32,446 nucleotides of DNA from JAJAZB01 sp964244295 (GTDB lineage: Bacteria > Bacteroidota > Bacteroidia > Cytophagales > Spirosomataceae): contig CAXTIG010000058.1 in assembly GCA_964244295.1 (NCBI GenBank), forward strand, positions 1-32,446, given 5' to 3'. The translations under genes were made by a program, and so were the position numbers. The notes beneath the pieces were generated by a model. It was not told where the DNA came from. It did no database searches and saw nothing but the letters and a program-made list of their open reading frames with translations. Shown in pieces: positions 15,252 through 23,216 of this stretch; position 1 is the first letter of the stretch; each line of letters starts with the position of its first letter.

Positions 15252-16304
15252 TTAGGCCTCCGCCGGGGGTAGTAATTTCTCAAACCGCTCTTTCGGCACG
15301 GGCTGGATGCCCAACTGCGCCTTGTCGCGGTCGTCGTCCAGTGGTTTGTAGTGCAGGGCGGCTTGTTTGAGGGGGAAACTGGCTTTGGTCAGGTTGGCAC
15401 CGTACTTGTTGGCCGAAATCACCGAGGCGCGTTTCACCTGCGTCGGGCCTTCGATGACCCAGTCGCTGGTTTTTTTCGTCTCGAAACGGCAGTCGTTGCA
15501 GATAAATTCGAGCGTTTCACCCCACTGGTTTTTGCGGGCCGTGACCCGGATTACCTCGTCGCCCCGGTACCAGAGCGTCACGTTGCCGGAGCAGGTGGGG
15601 CAGTCGCGGTGGGCATCGACGGGTTTGGTAAACCAGACTCGGTTTTTGAAGCGGTACGTTTTGTCGGTCAGCGCGCCCACGGGGCACACGTCGATCATGT
15701 TTCCCGAAAAATCGTTGTCGATCGCTTTTTCGATGTACGTGCTGATTTCGGAGTGGTCGCCCCGGCCCAGCACGCCGTGGATGCGGTGGTCGGTAATCTG
15801 GTCGGCGGTCTGCACGCAGCGGTAGCACAAAATGCAGCGCGTCATGTGCAACTGGATGTACGGGCCGAGGTCTTGCTTCTCAAACGTCCGGCGCTCTTCT
15901 TCGTAGCGGGTCTGGACGCTGCCGTGTTCGTAGGAAAAATCCTGGAGGTGACACTCGCCGGCCTGGTCGCAGATGGGGCAGTCGAGCGGGTGGTTGATGA
16001 GCAGAAACTCCACCACGCCCTTGCGGGCATCTAGCACTTGCTGGTTGACGGTGTTTTCCACCACCATGCCCTCCTGCACCTGGGTGATGCACGAAGGCAC
16101 CAGTTTGGGCATGGGCCGGGGGTCTTTCTCCGACCCGGCGGTGACTTTCACCAAACAAGCCCGACATTTCCCGCCCGACCCTTTCAACGGCTCGTAGTAA
16201 CACATGGCGGGCGGGGCCACTTCCGGCCCGATTTTGCGGGCCGCCTGGAGGATGGTCGTGCCGGGTTCGACGTCGATGAGGATGTTATCGATGGTTACTT
16301 TCAT
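15252..16304 (-). CDS. nuoG: NADH-quinone oxidoreductase subunit G, short form
   Basis: This 350-residue subunit has an N-terminal [2Fe-2S] ferredoxin domain (C35, C47, C50 and a later Cys), then the His/Cys [4Fe-4S] region CPICDQAGECHLQDFSYEHG, a second cluster site CILCYRCV with CPVGALTDK, and a further CPTC...CNDC pair. The large molybdopterin-type domain of the E. coli protein (about 900 residues) is absent. The short form is usual in Bacteroidota, so this is not a truncation. It passes electrons from NuoF to NuoI. Confidence 0.93.
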   Translation of the reverse strand: MKVTIDNILIDVEPGTTILQAARKIGPEVAPPAMCYYEPLKGSGGKCRACLVKVTAGSEKDPRPMPKLVPSCITQVQEGMVVENTVNQQVLDARKGVVEFLLINHPLDCPICDQAGECHLQDFSYEHGSVQTRYEEERRTFEKQDLGPYIQLHMTRCILCYRCVQTADQITDHRIHGVLGRGDHSEISTYIEKAIDNDFSGNMIDVCPVGALTDKTYRFKNRVWFTKPVDAHRDCPTCSGNVTLWYRGDEVIRVTARKNQWGETLEFICNDCRFETKKTSDWVIEGPTQVKRASVISANKYGANLTKASFPLKQAALHYKPLDDDRDKAQLGIQPVPKERFEKLLPPAEA

Positions 16305-16343
16305 TGCGAAAGTCTAAATTTTGCGAAATCTGATTTTGAGTTA

Positions 16344-16433
16344 TGTCACGCTGAGCGGAGTCGAAGCGCCGGGTGGAGATGGGAAACCTTCTCCGAAGTC
16401 CAACCCGGCGCTTCGACTCCGCTCAGCGTGACA
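16344..16433. repeat. Perfect inverted pair of CTGAGCGGAGTCGAAG elements before nuoG
   Basis: Arms 16344-16373 and 16404-16433 are exact complements over 30 bases with a 30-base loop. The right arm overlaps the end of the DUF433 gene and provides its last codons and stop. Confidence 0.92.
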
Positions 16434-16647
16434 CCCTTTCAATTGAATTAAACTTTCCTAAAAACTGAACCGCCGCCAAAATGTCTTCCCGCGTTAGATG
16501 CGGGTACATTTCAAGGATTTCCTCAAACGAGTAACCCCCCGAAATTTTACGTAAAATCAGTTCGACGGTGATGCGCGTGCCCTTCACAACGGGCTTACCG
16601 AGCATCACCGCCGGGTTGGAATCGATACGCGAAAGCAAATTTTCCAT
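16423..16647 (-). CDS. DUF433 protein (orphan VapB45-like antitoxin type)
   Basis: This 74-residue protein matches DUF433: NPAVMLGKPVVKGTRITVELIL, then SFEEILEMYPHLTREDILAAV, a small winged-helix-like fold. DUF433 proteins are usually antitoxins next to a DUF5615/PIN toxin, but no partner is present here. It sits inside the nuo operon between nuoF and nuoG. Its final codons (VSR and TGA) are read from the inverted repeat at 16404-16433, so its natural C-terminus may have been replaced. Confidence 0.88.
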   Translation of the reverse strand: MENLLSRIDSNPAVMLGKPVVKGTRITVELILRKISGGYSFEEILEMYPHLTREDILAAVQFLGKFNSIERVSR

Positions 16648-16671
16648 GTAGTATTCAACTTTTCAAACCGC

Positions 16672-18012
16672 TCAAACCAACTCCATCGCCCCCCGGTACA
16701 CCGCCCCTGGCCGCGTGGCTTCTTCGGGGTGGGTGATGTGCCACTCGAATTCGTCGCGGAAGTGGCGGATGGCCGAGGCCACGGGCCAGGCCGCTGCGTC
16801 ACCCAGCGGGCAAATGGTGTTGCCTTCAATTTTCTTGGCGACGTCCACCAGCAGGTCGATGTCGTGCAGGGAGCCTTTGCCGTGTTCGATGCGGTCGAGG
16901 ACGCGGGCCATCCAGCCGGTGCCTTCGCGGCAGGGGCTGCACTGCCCGCAGGATTCGTGGTGGTAAAACCGGGCGAAAGTCCAGGTGTTGTGAACGATGC
17001 AGGTGGTTTCGTCCATCGCGATGAAACCGCCGGAGCCGAGCATGGTGCCGGTCTGGAAGCCGCCCTCGGCCAGCGATTCGTAGCTCATCAGGCGGGGTTC
17101 ACCGTTGGCGAGTTTCAAAATCAAATTCGTGGGTAAAATCGGCACCGAGGAACCCCCGGCCACGACGGCCTTCAGTTCGTGCCCGTCGCGGATGCCGCCG
17201 CACCACTCGTCGGAGTAGATGAATTCTTCGACGGGCAGGCCGAGCGGAATTTCGTACACGCCCTGGTTTTTGATGTGGCCGGAGGCCGAAATCAGCTTCG
17301 TGCCCGTGCTGCGCCCAACGCCGATTTTGGCGTATTCCTCGCCGCCGTTCATCAAAATCCAGGGCACCGTGGCGATGGACTCGACGTTGTTGACCACCGT
17401 CGGGCAGGCGTAAAGGCCCTGTACGGCGGGGAAGGGCGGCTTGTTGCGGGGGTTGCCGCGCTTGCCTTCGAGCGATTCGAGCAGGGCCGTTTCTTCGCCG
17501 CAGATGTAGGCCCCGCCGCCGGGGTGGACGTACAAATCGAGGTCGTAGCCGGTGCCGAGGATGTTTTTTCCGAGAAATCCTTTCGCGTAGGCTTCGGCGA
17601 TGGCTTTTTCCAGAATCCGAATCACGTACATCAACTCGCCCCGGACGTAGATGTAACTGGCCTTCGCCCCCAGCGCAAACGACGACACAATCATGCCTTC
17701 GATGAGCGTGTGCGGCGACTTCATCATCAGGTAGTGGTCTTTGAACGTGCCCGGCTCCGACTCGTCGGCGTTGCAGACGAGGTACCGCGCTTTGCCTTCG
17801 GGCTTCGCCAGAAACGACCACTTCATGCCCATCGGAAAGCCCGCCCCGCCGCGCCCGCGCACACCGGATTTTTTCACTTCTTCGACGATTTCCTCCGGGG
17901 TCATGGTTTTCATGGCCTTTTCGAGGGAGCGGTACCCGCCGTTTTTCATAAACACGTCGAGCGTTTCGATGCCGGGAACGTCGATGTGTTCGGTCAGAAT
18001 TTTTACTGCCAT
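16672..18012 (-). CDS. nuoF: NADH-quinone oxidoreductase subunit F (FMN, NADH site)
   Basis: This 446-residue subunit has the FMN/NADH glycine-rich motif GRGGAGFPMGMKW near 53-65 and GGGAYICGEETALLESLEGK near 165-184. The N3 [4Fe-4S] site is ESCGQCSPCREGTGWM near 353, with a fourth Cys in NTICPLGDAAAWP. It oxidises NADH and starts electron transfer. The gene lies one base after the Uma2-like gene, so the two are probably co-transcribed. nuoE is normally its direct neighbour but is separated from it here by two foreign genes. Confidence 0.97.
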   Translation of the reverse strand: MAVKILTEHIDVPGIETLDVFMKNGGYRSLEKAMKTMTPEEIVEEVKKSGVRGRGGAGFPMGMKWSFLAKPEGKARYLVCNADESEPGTFKDHYLMMKSPHTLIEGMIVSSFALGAKASYIYVRGELMYVIRILEKAIAEAYAKGFLGKNILGTGYDLDLYVHPGGGAYICGEETALLESLEGKRGNPRNKPPFPAVQGLYACPTVVNNVESIATVPWILMNGGEEYAKIGVGRSTGTKLISASGHIKNQGVYEIPLGLPVEEFIYSDEWCGGIRDGHELKAVVAGGSSVPILPTNLILKLANGEPRLMSYESLAEGGFQTGTMLGSGGFIAMDETTCIVHNTWTFARFYHHESCGQCSPCREGTGWMARVLDRIEHGKGSLHDIDLLVDVAKKIEGNTICPLGDAAAWPVASAIRHFRDEFEWHITHPEEATRPGAVYRGAMELV

Positions 18013-18013
18013 G

Positions 18014-18424
18014 TCAATTTACAAATTGCGCTAAATCGTAGCCAATGGTTTCGCAGAACGAGGGTGTTTCGACCACCTCGCCCGTTTCCGAGTCGAATTT
18101 ACGCCAGGTTTTCGAGGCGTAGTCGAATAAAAATCCTTCCTTCAAAAACTCGGATTCTTCCAGTAACCGAGTCAATTTTTTGGCCTCTACCCTCACCGCT
18201 GACTTACTGGTCAGTTCGATGACCGCCACCGGCAATTCGTTCCGGCAAATCACCACGTCGGGTACCGGACTGGTGTGCGCTTCGTCCAGTTTCAAGGCGG
18301 GCAGTGCTTCCCACTCCGGCTTGCCCGTTTTCTCAAACCAATTCCCCAACCCCCTAATCAGCCGCGCCACCGCTTGCTGGTGTTCGCGGGAATGGATGAT
18401 GTATTGAAAAGGAACGTCCAGCAT
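18014..18424 (-). CDS. Uma2-like PD-(D/E)xK fold protein
   Basis: This 136-residue protein has a restriction-endonuclease-like core: PVPDVVICRNELPVAVIELTSK gives D56 and E70, followed by lysines in VRVEAKK. This matches the DUF820/Uma2 pattern, whose members are common, often mobile and mostly of unknown function. It is inserted between the dioxygenase-like gene and nuoF, with gaps of only 12 and 1 bases. No link to complex I is known. Confidence 0.7.
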   Translation of the reverse strand: MLDVPFQYIIHSREHQQAVARLIRGLGNWFEKTGKPEWEALPALKLDEAHTSPVPDVVICRNELPVAVIELTSKSAVRVEAKKLTRLLEESEFLKEGFLFDYASKTWRKFDSETGEVVETPSFCETIGYDLAQFVN

Positions 18425-18436
18425 CGGCGTGATTCG

Positions 18437-19462
18437 TTACCAATCTTTCCCCCCCGTCAAACTATTCTCCTGCGCCAGGTTCTCCGGGTTGGCGTAAATC
18501 GTAATGCCGTTTACGTTTTCCGAAGGCGTGCTTTCGCCCGTTTCCCAGCGGTGCCTGGGGTAGGAGCGGGTCGTGGAATAATGCACCACGAACGACTTCC
18601 GCGAGAGCGCCGGGTTGGCAATCTTCCCGCCGCCGTGGGCCAGGGCCGCGTGCCAGAACAGCACGTCGCCTTTTTTGAGCAACAGCGTTTTTTTCTGTAA
18701 ACCCTGCCCTTCGCAGGTTTTGGTCAAATACTGCTCAAATTCCGCTGGGCTGCGGAGCGACTCGGTATCGCGGTACAGGATGCCGGTGCCAAAGTTGAAT
18801 TTTGGAATCCGGTGTGAGCCGGGGTAGTAAAACAGCGGGCCGGAATCGGGATGCACGTCTTCCACCGGAATCCAGACGGCGGCCATGTGGCTGGGGTAGT
18901 TGGAGCGCACCCAGGGAAAATCCTGGTGGACGCCCTGCTGACTGCCGAATTTAAAAATCAGACTCTGCAACAAGGCGAGGTCGTCGCCCAAAACGGCCCG
19001 CAGGAACGTGACCAGATTCGGATGAGCGAGCACGTTCTTAGCCCCCACCGAGCTGTTGTGGTACTCGATGAGCCGCGCACCCAAACTGCCAATCTTCCCG
19101 ACCGGGATGTTTTCCAACTGGGTTTCCTTGTTATTGTTCACCCCGTCCACCAGCGCCCGGATGCGGTGTTTCTGCGGTTCGCGCAGCACGCCTTCCACCT
19201 CGGCCCAGAGGCCATCGAGCCAGGCACCGGGTAGCGCCTTTTCCAGAATCACGTAGCCGTTTTCCCGCCAGAATTGAAGCTTTTCCTTCAAGTCGTAGGG
19301 ATAGCCCACCGGAACGGGGAAGGTTTTCAAAAAACCGTCGATGTCGGCATCGGGCCGGTCAATCCAGGGCAGCGACTCGGCCTCGAACTCCAGCTTGGCC
19401 CCGTTGAGTTGGAACCTGAGGGCTTTGTAATACGGGCGGAGTTTGTCTTTGAGGGTACTCAT
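18437..19462 (-). CDS. Phytanoyl-CoA dioxygenase (PhyH) family protein
   Basis: From ATG 19462 (MSTLKDKLRP) the protein has 341 residues. The Fe(II)/2-oxoglutarate site is H179-x-D181 (GVHQDFPW), a distal His in WHAALAHGGG (probably H276) and a 2-oxoglutarate-binding Arg in ALSRKSFVVHY. Family members hydroxylate lipids, amino acids or small metabolites; the substrate here is unknown. An upstream open extension to 19504 lies in an intergenic repeat and is not favoured. It sits between nuoE and the Uma2-like gene inside the nuo operon. Confidence 0.88.
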   Translation of the reverse strand: MSTLKDKLRPYYKALRFQLNGAKLEFEAESLPWIDRPDADIDGFLKTFPVPVGYPYDLKEKLQFWRENGYVILEKALPGAWLDGLWAEVEGVLREPQKHRIRALVDGVNNNKETQLENIPVGKIGSLGARLIEYHNSSVGAKNVLAHPNLVTFLRAVLGDDLALLQSLIFKFGSQQGVHQDFPWVRSNYPSHMAAVWIPVEDVHPDSGPLFYYPGSHRIPKFNFGTGILYRDTESLRSPAEFEQYLTKTCEGQGLQKKTLLLKKGDVLFWHAALAHGGGKIANPALSRKSFVVHYSTTRSYPRHRWETGESTPSENVNGITIYANPENLAQENSLTGGKDW

Positions 19463-19474
19463 GGAAATTAATTT

Positions 19475-19545
19475 TGAATTTTGAATGACCGAATCACTGA
19501 ACAAAAAGGCTTTTTCTATTCAATCATTCAGTCATTCAAAATTCA
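19475..19545. repeat. Inverted, word-tandem repeat between nuoE and the dioxygenase gene
   Basis: Arms 19475-19499 and 19521-19545 match at 22 of 25 positions. The words are GAATTTT, GAATGACC and GAATCACT (period 7-8). The right arm abuts the nuoE stop codon at 19547. The words are of the same family as those at 21942-22013. Confidence 0.82.
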
Positions 19546-19546
19546 G

Positions 19547-20059
19547 TCATTGCTGCTGTCGGTATTCGTCTAAAATTGCGTCTACGCGCTCCGGGGTGAG
19601 GTGCGTGTGGTATTTTTCACGAATTTGAAACACCGGCCCCATGCCGCAGGCGGCGAGGCACTCCACTTCCTTCAGCGTAAACTGCCCGTCGGCGGAAGTA
19701 CCTCCCACTTCAATGTCCAGTTTTTGGCAAATGTGGTCGCGGATGCCTTCGTAGCCCAACACGCAGCACGGCCCCGTCCGGCAAATTTCGATGACGTGTT
19801 TCCCGACGGGTTCGACGTGAAACATCGTGTAAAACGTTGCCACTTCGTACACTTCGATGGGCTGAATGTCGAGCAAGCCCGCCACGTAATCCATCGCCTC
19901 GGCGGGCATCCAGCCCCACTGTTCCTGGGCCAGGTGCAAAATGGGCAAAATGGCCGATTTCTGCTTGCCTTCGGGGTAGTGACGGATGAACTCCTGAGCG
20001 CGGGCAAGACGCTCCGGGGTGAAGGCGGCGAGGGCTTTATCGAGGGTTTCGGTCGTCAT
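19547..20059 (-). CDS. nuoE: NADH-quinone oxidoreductase subunit E ([2Fe-2S])
   Basis: This 170-residue thioredoxin-like [2Fe-2S] subunit has ligands visible as C-x4-C in CRTGPCCVLG and C-x3-C in CLAACGMGP, as in NuoE (cluster N1a). The N-terminal helical part (LARAQEFIRHYPEGKQKS) matches the family. It works with NuoF in the NADH dehydrogenase module. The stop codon TGA abuts an intergenic inverted repeat. Confidence 0.95.
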   Translation of the reverse strand: MTTETLDKALAAFTPERLARAQEFIRHYPEGKQKSAILPILHLAQEQWGWMPAEAMDYVAGLLDIQPIEVYEVATFYTMFHVEPVGKHVIEICRTGPCCVLGYEGIRDHICQKLDIEVGGTSADGQFTLKEVECLAACGMGPVFQIREKYHTHLTPERVDAILDEYRQQQ

Positions 20060-20083
20060 AACGCGTAAATCGTATTTCGTAAA
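20060..20083 (-). repeat. Seven-base word tandem between nuoD and nuoE
   Basis: After the nuoD stop the minus strand reads ATTTACG, AAATACG, ATTTACG in direct tandem. No inverted arm is visible. It shows the same word grammar as the longer inverted repeats but in its simplest form. Confidence 0.6.
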
Positions 20084-21325
20084 TCAGGCATCCAACTCCC
20101 CGGCAATCACGTTCAGACTACTCATCATCACGATGGCGTCGGAGAGCGTCGAACCCTGCACCATTTCGGGAAAGGCCTGGTAAAAAATGTAACAGGGCCG
20201 CCGGAACTTGAGCCGATACGGGGTTCGCCCGCCGTCGCTGACGAGGTAAAAACCCAGTTCTCCGTTGCCGCCTTCCACCGCGTGGTATACCTCGCCGACG
20301 GGCGCGTCGATTTCGCCCATCACGATTTTGAAGTGGTAAATCAGGGCTTCCATGTTGCGGTACACCTCCGGTTTGGGCGGGAGGTAATACTCCGGCGCAT
20401 CGGCGTGGTAGGGGCCTTCGGGCAGGTTTTCCATCGCCTGCTCGATGATTTTCAGGCTTTCCCAAATCTCGCCGTTGCGCACCATGTAGCGGTCGTAAGT
20501 ATCGCCGTTGTGGCCGACGGGAATGTCGAACTCAAAGTCACCGTAGCTAGAGTAGGGGTTCATCACCCGCACGTCGTAGTCCACGCCCGCCGCCCGGAGG
20601 TTGGGGCCGGTGAAGCCGTAGTTCAGCGCGCGTTCGGCGGTGATGCCGCCCACGTTGACGACCCGGTCCATAAAAATTCGGTTGCGGTTGAAAAGGCTCT
20701 CGAACTCCCGCATCACGGGCGGAAAACTTTTCAGAAACGCCCGGATTTTTTGAATCGCCACGGGCGAAAGGTCGCGCTCCATGCCACCGATGCGGCCCAT
20801 GTTGGTGGTGAGCCGCGCCCCGCACATTTCCTCGTAGATTTCGTAAATCTCCTCGCGTTTCTGGAACACGTACAAAAAGCCGGTGAAGGCCCCCGTGTCC
20901 ACGCCTAGGATGGAGTTGCAGATGAGGTGGTCGGCAATCCGGGCCAGTTCCATCATAATCACCCGAATGTACTCCGCCCGCTTGGGCACGGTCACGCCGA
21001 GGAGTTTTTCGACGGTCATCCACCAGCCCATGTTGTTGATGGGGCTGGAGCAGTAATTCATCCGGTCGGTGAGGGTCGTGATTTGGTAAAACGGCCGCCG
21101 TTCGGCGATTTTCTCGAAGGCCCGGTGAATGTACCCAATCGTCTGCACGCCCGATATGATGCGCTCGCCGTCCATTTGCAGCACGTTCTGAAAAATGCCG
21201 TGCGTGGCCGGGTGGGTGGGGCCGAGGTTGAGGGTGGTCAGTTCGTTGACGTACTGCCGCTGCTGCCCGTTGCGGGCCAGTTGCTGCTCGGCAATGGCAA
21301 TGTCTTTTATTTCGTCGGTAGGCAT
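20084..21325 (-). CDS. nuoD: NADH-quinone oxidoreductase subunit D (49 kDa)
   Basis: This 413-residue subunit matches the 49-kDa/NuoD family: LNLGPTHPATHGIFQNVLQMDGE near the N-terminus, GYIHRAFEKIAERRPF, and MNYCSSPINNMGW. The SLNVIAGELDA C-terminus is also typical. The family descends from the [NiFe] hydrogenase large subunit but lacks the Ni ligands; it forms the quinone pocket with NuoB. It is separate from nuoC, whereas E. coli has a fusion. Confidence 0.97.
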   Translation of the reverse strand: MPTDEIKDIAIAEQQLARNGQQRQYVNELTTLNLGPTHPATHGIFQNVLQMDGERIISGVQTIGYIHRAFEKIAERRPFYQITTLTDRMNYCSSPINNMGWWMTVEKLLGVTVPKRAEYIRVIMMELARIADHLICNSILGVDTGAFTGFLYVFQKREEIYEIYEEMCGARLTTNMGRIGGMERDLSPVAIQKIRAFLKSFPPVMREFESLFNRNRIFMDRVVNVGGITAERALNYGFTGPNLRAAGVDYDVRVMNPYSSYGDFEFDIPVGHNGDTYDRYMVRNGEIWESLKIIEQAMENLPEGPYHADAPEYYLPPKPEVYRNMEALIYHFKIVMGEIDAPVGEVYHAVEGGNGELGFYLVSDGGRTPYRLKFRRPCYIFYQAFPEMVQGSTLSDAIVMMSSLNVIAGELDA

Positions 21326-21342
21326 TTTCTACTGAGTGATTG

Positions 21343-21424
21343 AGTGATTGAGTGGTTGAGTGATTGAGTGGGAAGAAAGGCAGGTGTATTTCTTCTCACT
21401 CAATCACTCAACCACTCAATCACT
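21343..21424. repeat. Near-perfect 36-base inverted repeat between nuoC and nuoD
   Basis: Arms 21343-21378 and 21389-21424 match at 35 of 36 positions with a 10-base loop. The left arm region is four tandem copies of the 8-base word GAGTGATT (one GAGTGGTT). This is the clearest case of a tandem-word array folded into a hairpin. It fills most of the gap between the two genes. Confidence 0.95.
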
Positions 21425-21430
21425 TCCTTT

Positions 21431-21934
21431 TTATCGCCCAAACAACTCATCAATTTTATCCTTGCGGGTGGCGTCTTCGAGGGGGTATTCCTTGCGCATG
21501 GGGAAGTAGTCCATTTCTTCCACGTTGAGGATACGAATCAGGTTGGGGTGACCCTCGAACTCAAACCCGAAAAAGTCGTAGGCTTCGCGCTCCATCCAGT
21601 TGGCGCAGGCAAATTGGTTCACCAGCGTGGGCACCACCGGATTCTCGATGGGCACGTACAGCTTGATGATGAGCCGGACGTTGTTTTCGAGGCTGTGGAG
21701 GTGGTAAATCACGCCGAGTTCCTTGCCTTTGACCTCCGGGAAGTGAATCCCCAGGAGGTCGGTCAGAAACTGAAACTTGAACCGGGGGTGCTCGTAGAGG
21801 TATTTCACCACCGCCAGGATGTGGTCGGTGGTGGTTTCCACGTTGAGCAGACCGTAATTTTCAATGGGGTTAAAAACTACGTCTCCCCCAAATTTCCTGA
21901 CGAGGTCGTCGACGATTTCCTGGTTGGTAATCAT
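21431..21934 (-). CDS. nuoC: NADH-quinone oxidoreductase subunit C (30 kDa)
   Basis: This 167-residue protein has the 30-kDa subunit signature WMEREAYDFFGFEFEGHP followed by LIRIL near the C-terminus. The N-terminal domain contains FKFQFLTDLLGIHFPE. It supports the NuoB-NuoD quinone module. The size is as expected for an unfused NuoC. Confidence 0.95.
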   Translation of the reverse strand: MITNQEIVDDLVRKFGGDVVFNPIENYGLLNVETTTDHILAVVKYLYEHPRFKFQFLTDLLGIHFPEVKGKELGVIYHLHSLENNVRLIIKLYVPIENPVVPTLVNQFACANWMEREAYDFFGFEFEGHPNLIRILNVEEMDYFPMRKEYPLEDATRKDKIDELFGR

Positions 21935-21941
21935 AATTTTG

Positions 21942-22013
21942 AATGATTGAGTGACTGAATGACTGAATAGAAATACAAAATTCAGTCATTCAGTCACTCA
22001 GAACTCAATCATT
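21942..22013. repeat. Inverted, word-tandem repeat between nuoB and nuoC
   Basis: TGACTGAATGACTGAA (21952-21967) pairs exactly with 21981-21996. AATGATTGAG (21942-21951) pairs with 22004-22013 across a seven-base insertion in the right arm. The words are GAATGATT, GAGTGACT and GAATGACT (period 8). The right arm overlaps the nuoB stop codon at 22009-22011. Confidence 0.88.
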
Positions 22014-22566
22014 GAATGGCATACGACTCCATCAGCGCCTGGTATTCGGGTAAATTCCGGCGGCGGATGGATTCGTTGCGGGTGATTTCCTGGAGTTGCA
22101 TCACGCCGTCGAGAATCTGCTCGGGGCGGGGCGGACAGCCGGGCACGTACACGTCCACCGGAATGATGCGGTCAATGCCCTGAAGCACCGAGTAGGTATC
22201 GAAAATCCCCCCCGAACAGGCACAGGCCCCAACGGCAATCACCCAGCGGGGTTCGGCCATCTGGAGGTACACCTGCTTCACAATCGGCCCCATTTTCTTG
22301 GCAATCGTGCCCATCACCATCAGCATATCGGCCTGCCGGGGCGAGAAACTTGGGCGCTCGGAGCCGAAGCGGGCCAGGTCGTAATGCGGGGCCATCGTGG
22401 CCATGAATTCGATGCCGCAGCAGGACGTGGCGAAGGGCAGGGGCCAAAGGGAATTGGCGCGGGCCATGCCCACGACCTTGTCGAATTGCGTGGCAAAAAA
22501 ACCTTCGCCCTGAATGCCCTCCGGCATCTCAATTTTGGGGGCGTTGGCTACTTGAATATCGCTCAT
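22009..22566 (-). CDS. nuoB: NADH-quinone oxidoreductase subunit B (cluster N2)
   Basis: This 185-residue subunit carries the N2 [4Fe-4S] cluster: tandem cysteines in TSCCGIEFMAT, then VGACACSGG and PGCPPRPE. N2 is the last cluster before quinone. The C-terminus YAIQ and stop overlap the intergenic inverted repeat. The gene sits between nuoA and nuoC as expected. Confidence 0.97.
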   Translation of the reverse strand: MSDIQVANAPKIEMPEGIQGEGFFATQFDKVVGMARANSLWPLPFATSCCGIEFMATMAPHYDLARFGSERPSFSPRQADMLMVMGTIAKKMGPIVKQVYLQMAEPRWVIAVGACACSGGIFDTYSVLQGIDRIIPVDVYVPGCPPRPEQILDGVMQLQEITRNESIRRRNLPEYQALMESYAIQ

Positions 22567-22635
22567 GGTTGGAGTTCTGGTTGACGTAGGGGTAACACGG
22601 GCGGGGGTTGGAAAGTTGGCATAAAAAGGGTTTTT

Positions 22636-22700
22636 CGGTTTATGGTTTTCGGTTTATGGTTGTTAAAAACCGTGAACCACAAACCGAAAACCACAAACCA
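22636..22700. repeat. Inverted, word-tandem repeat between nuoA and nuoB
   Basis: Arms 22636-22661 and 22675-22700 match at 23 of 26 positions. The left arm is a 7-base tandem GGTTTAT, GGTTTTC, GGTTTAT, GGTTGTT. The same words occur in the next two gaps (23127-23200 and 24771-24854). Confidence 0.85.
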
Positions 22701-22706
22701 TTTTTC

Positions 22707-23099
22707 CTACGCCCACTTCAAAACCCCCTTCCGGATCACGTAGTAAAATCCCACCAGCAGCAGGCCCATGAAGACGATCATTTCGCCGAAAATCAAGATT
22801 GCCGTTTCGCGCGATTCCTTCATCCAGTCAAGGAAATTGACCGCCCAGGGGTAGAGGAAAATGATTTCCACGTCGAACAACACGAAGAGAATGGCGACCA
22901 AGAAGTACTTCACCGAAATCGGCGTGCGGGCGTCGCCCTCGATGGGAATGCCGCACTCGAAGGGGTCGTCTTTTTTCTTGCCGTGGCGCGACGGCCCGAC
23001 GTAGTGCGACACCAGCATCGAGCCGACGATGAAGCCCAGCGCGGCCAGCAACTGCACCACGATGGGCAGGTAATCGGAAGGCAAATAGGTGGTATTCAT
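22707..23099 (-). CDS. nuoA: NADH-quinone oxidoreductase subunit A
   Basis: This 130-residue membrane subunit has three predicted transmembrane helices and the conserved loop DPFECGIPIEGDAR. The third-helix region begins VKYFLVAILFVLFDVEIIFLYPW, a strong family signature. NuoA forms part of the quinone-channel entrance. It is the first nuo gene of the run. Confidence 0.97.
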   Translation of the reverse strand: MNTTYLPSDYLPIVVQLLAALGFIVGSMLVSHYVGPSRHGKKKDDPFECGIPIEGDARTPISVKYFLVAILFVLFDVEIIFLYPWAVNFLDWMKESRETAILIFGEMIVFMGLLLVGFYYVIRKGVLKWA

Positions 23100-23126
23100 G
23101 GGTGTTAGGCTCGTTGGGGAGAAAGG

Positions 23127-23200
23127 CGGTTTACAGTTTTCGGTTTGTGGTTTTCGGTTAAAAGGCCAACTGAAAACTGTAAACCGAAAACCATAAACTG
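23127..23200. repeat. Inverted, word-tandem repeat between the ceramidase gene and nuoA
   Basis: Arms 23127-23159 and 23168-23200 match at about 26 of 33 positions. The left arm is a 7-base tandem GGTTTAC, AGTTTTC, GGTTTGT, GGTTTTC, and the right arm is built of the complements. No promoter could be read with confidence in the gap. Confidence 0.82.
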
Positions 23201-23216
23201 CTTTTCCGCCCGCAAG

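Noticed and set aside
15252..16304. Truncated nuoG
   Set aside because: The short form without the molybdopterin domain is normal in Bacteroidota, and all expected Fe-S ligands are present.
17179..18222. 347-residue frame on the + strand opposite nuoF
   Set aside because: It is antisense to conserved nuoF motifs and has the odd composition of a shadow frame.
21343..21424. CRISPR-like array
   Set aside because: The repeated units are 8 bases with no spacers and fold back as one hairpin; no cas genes are present.
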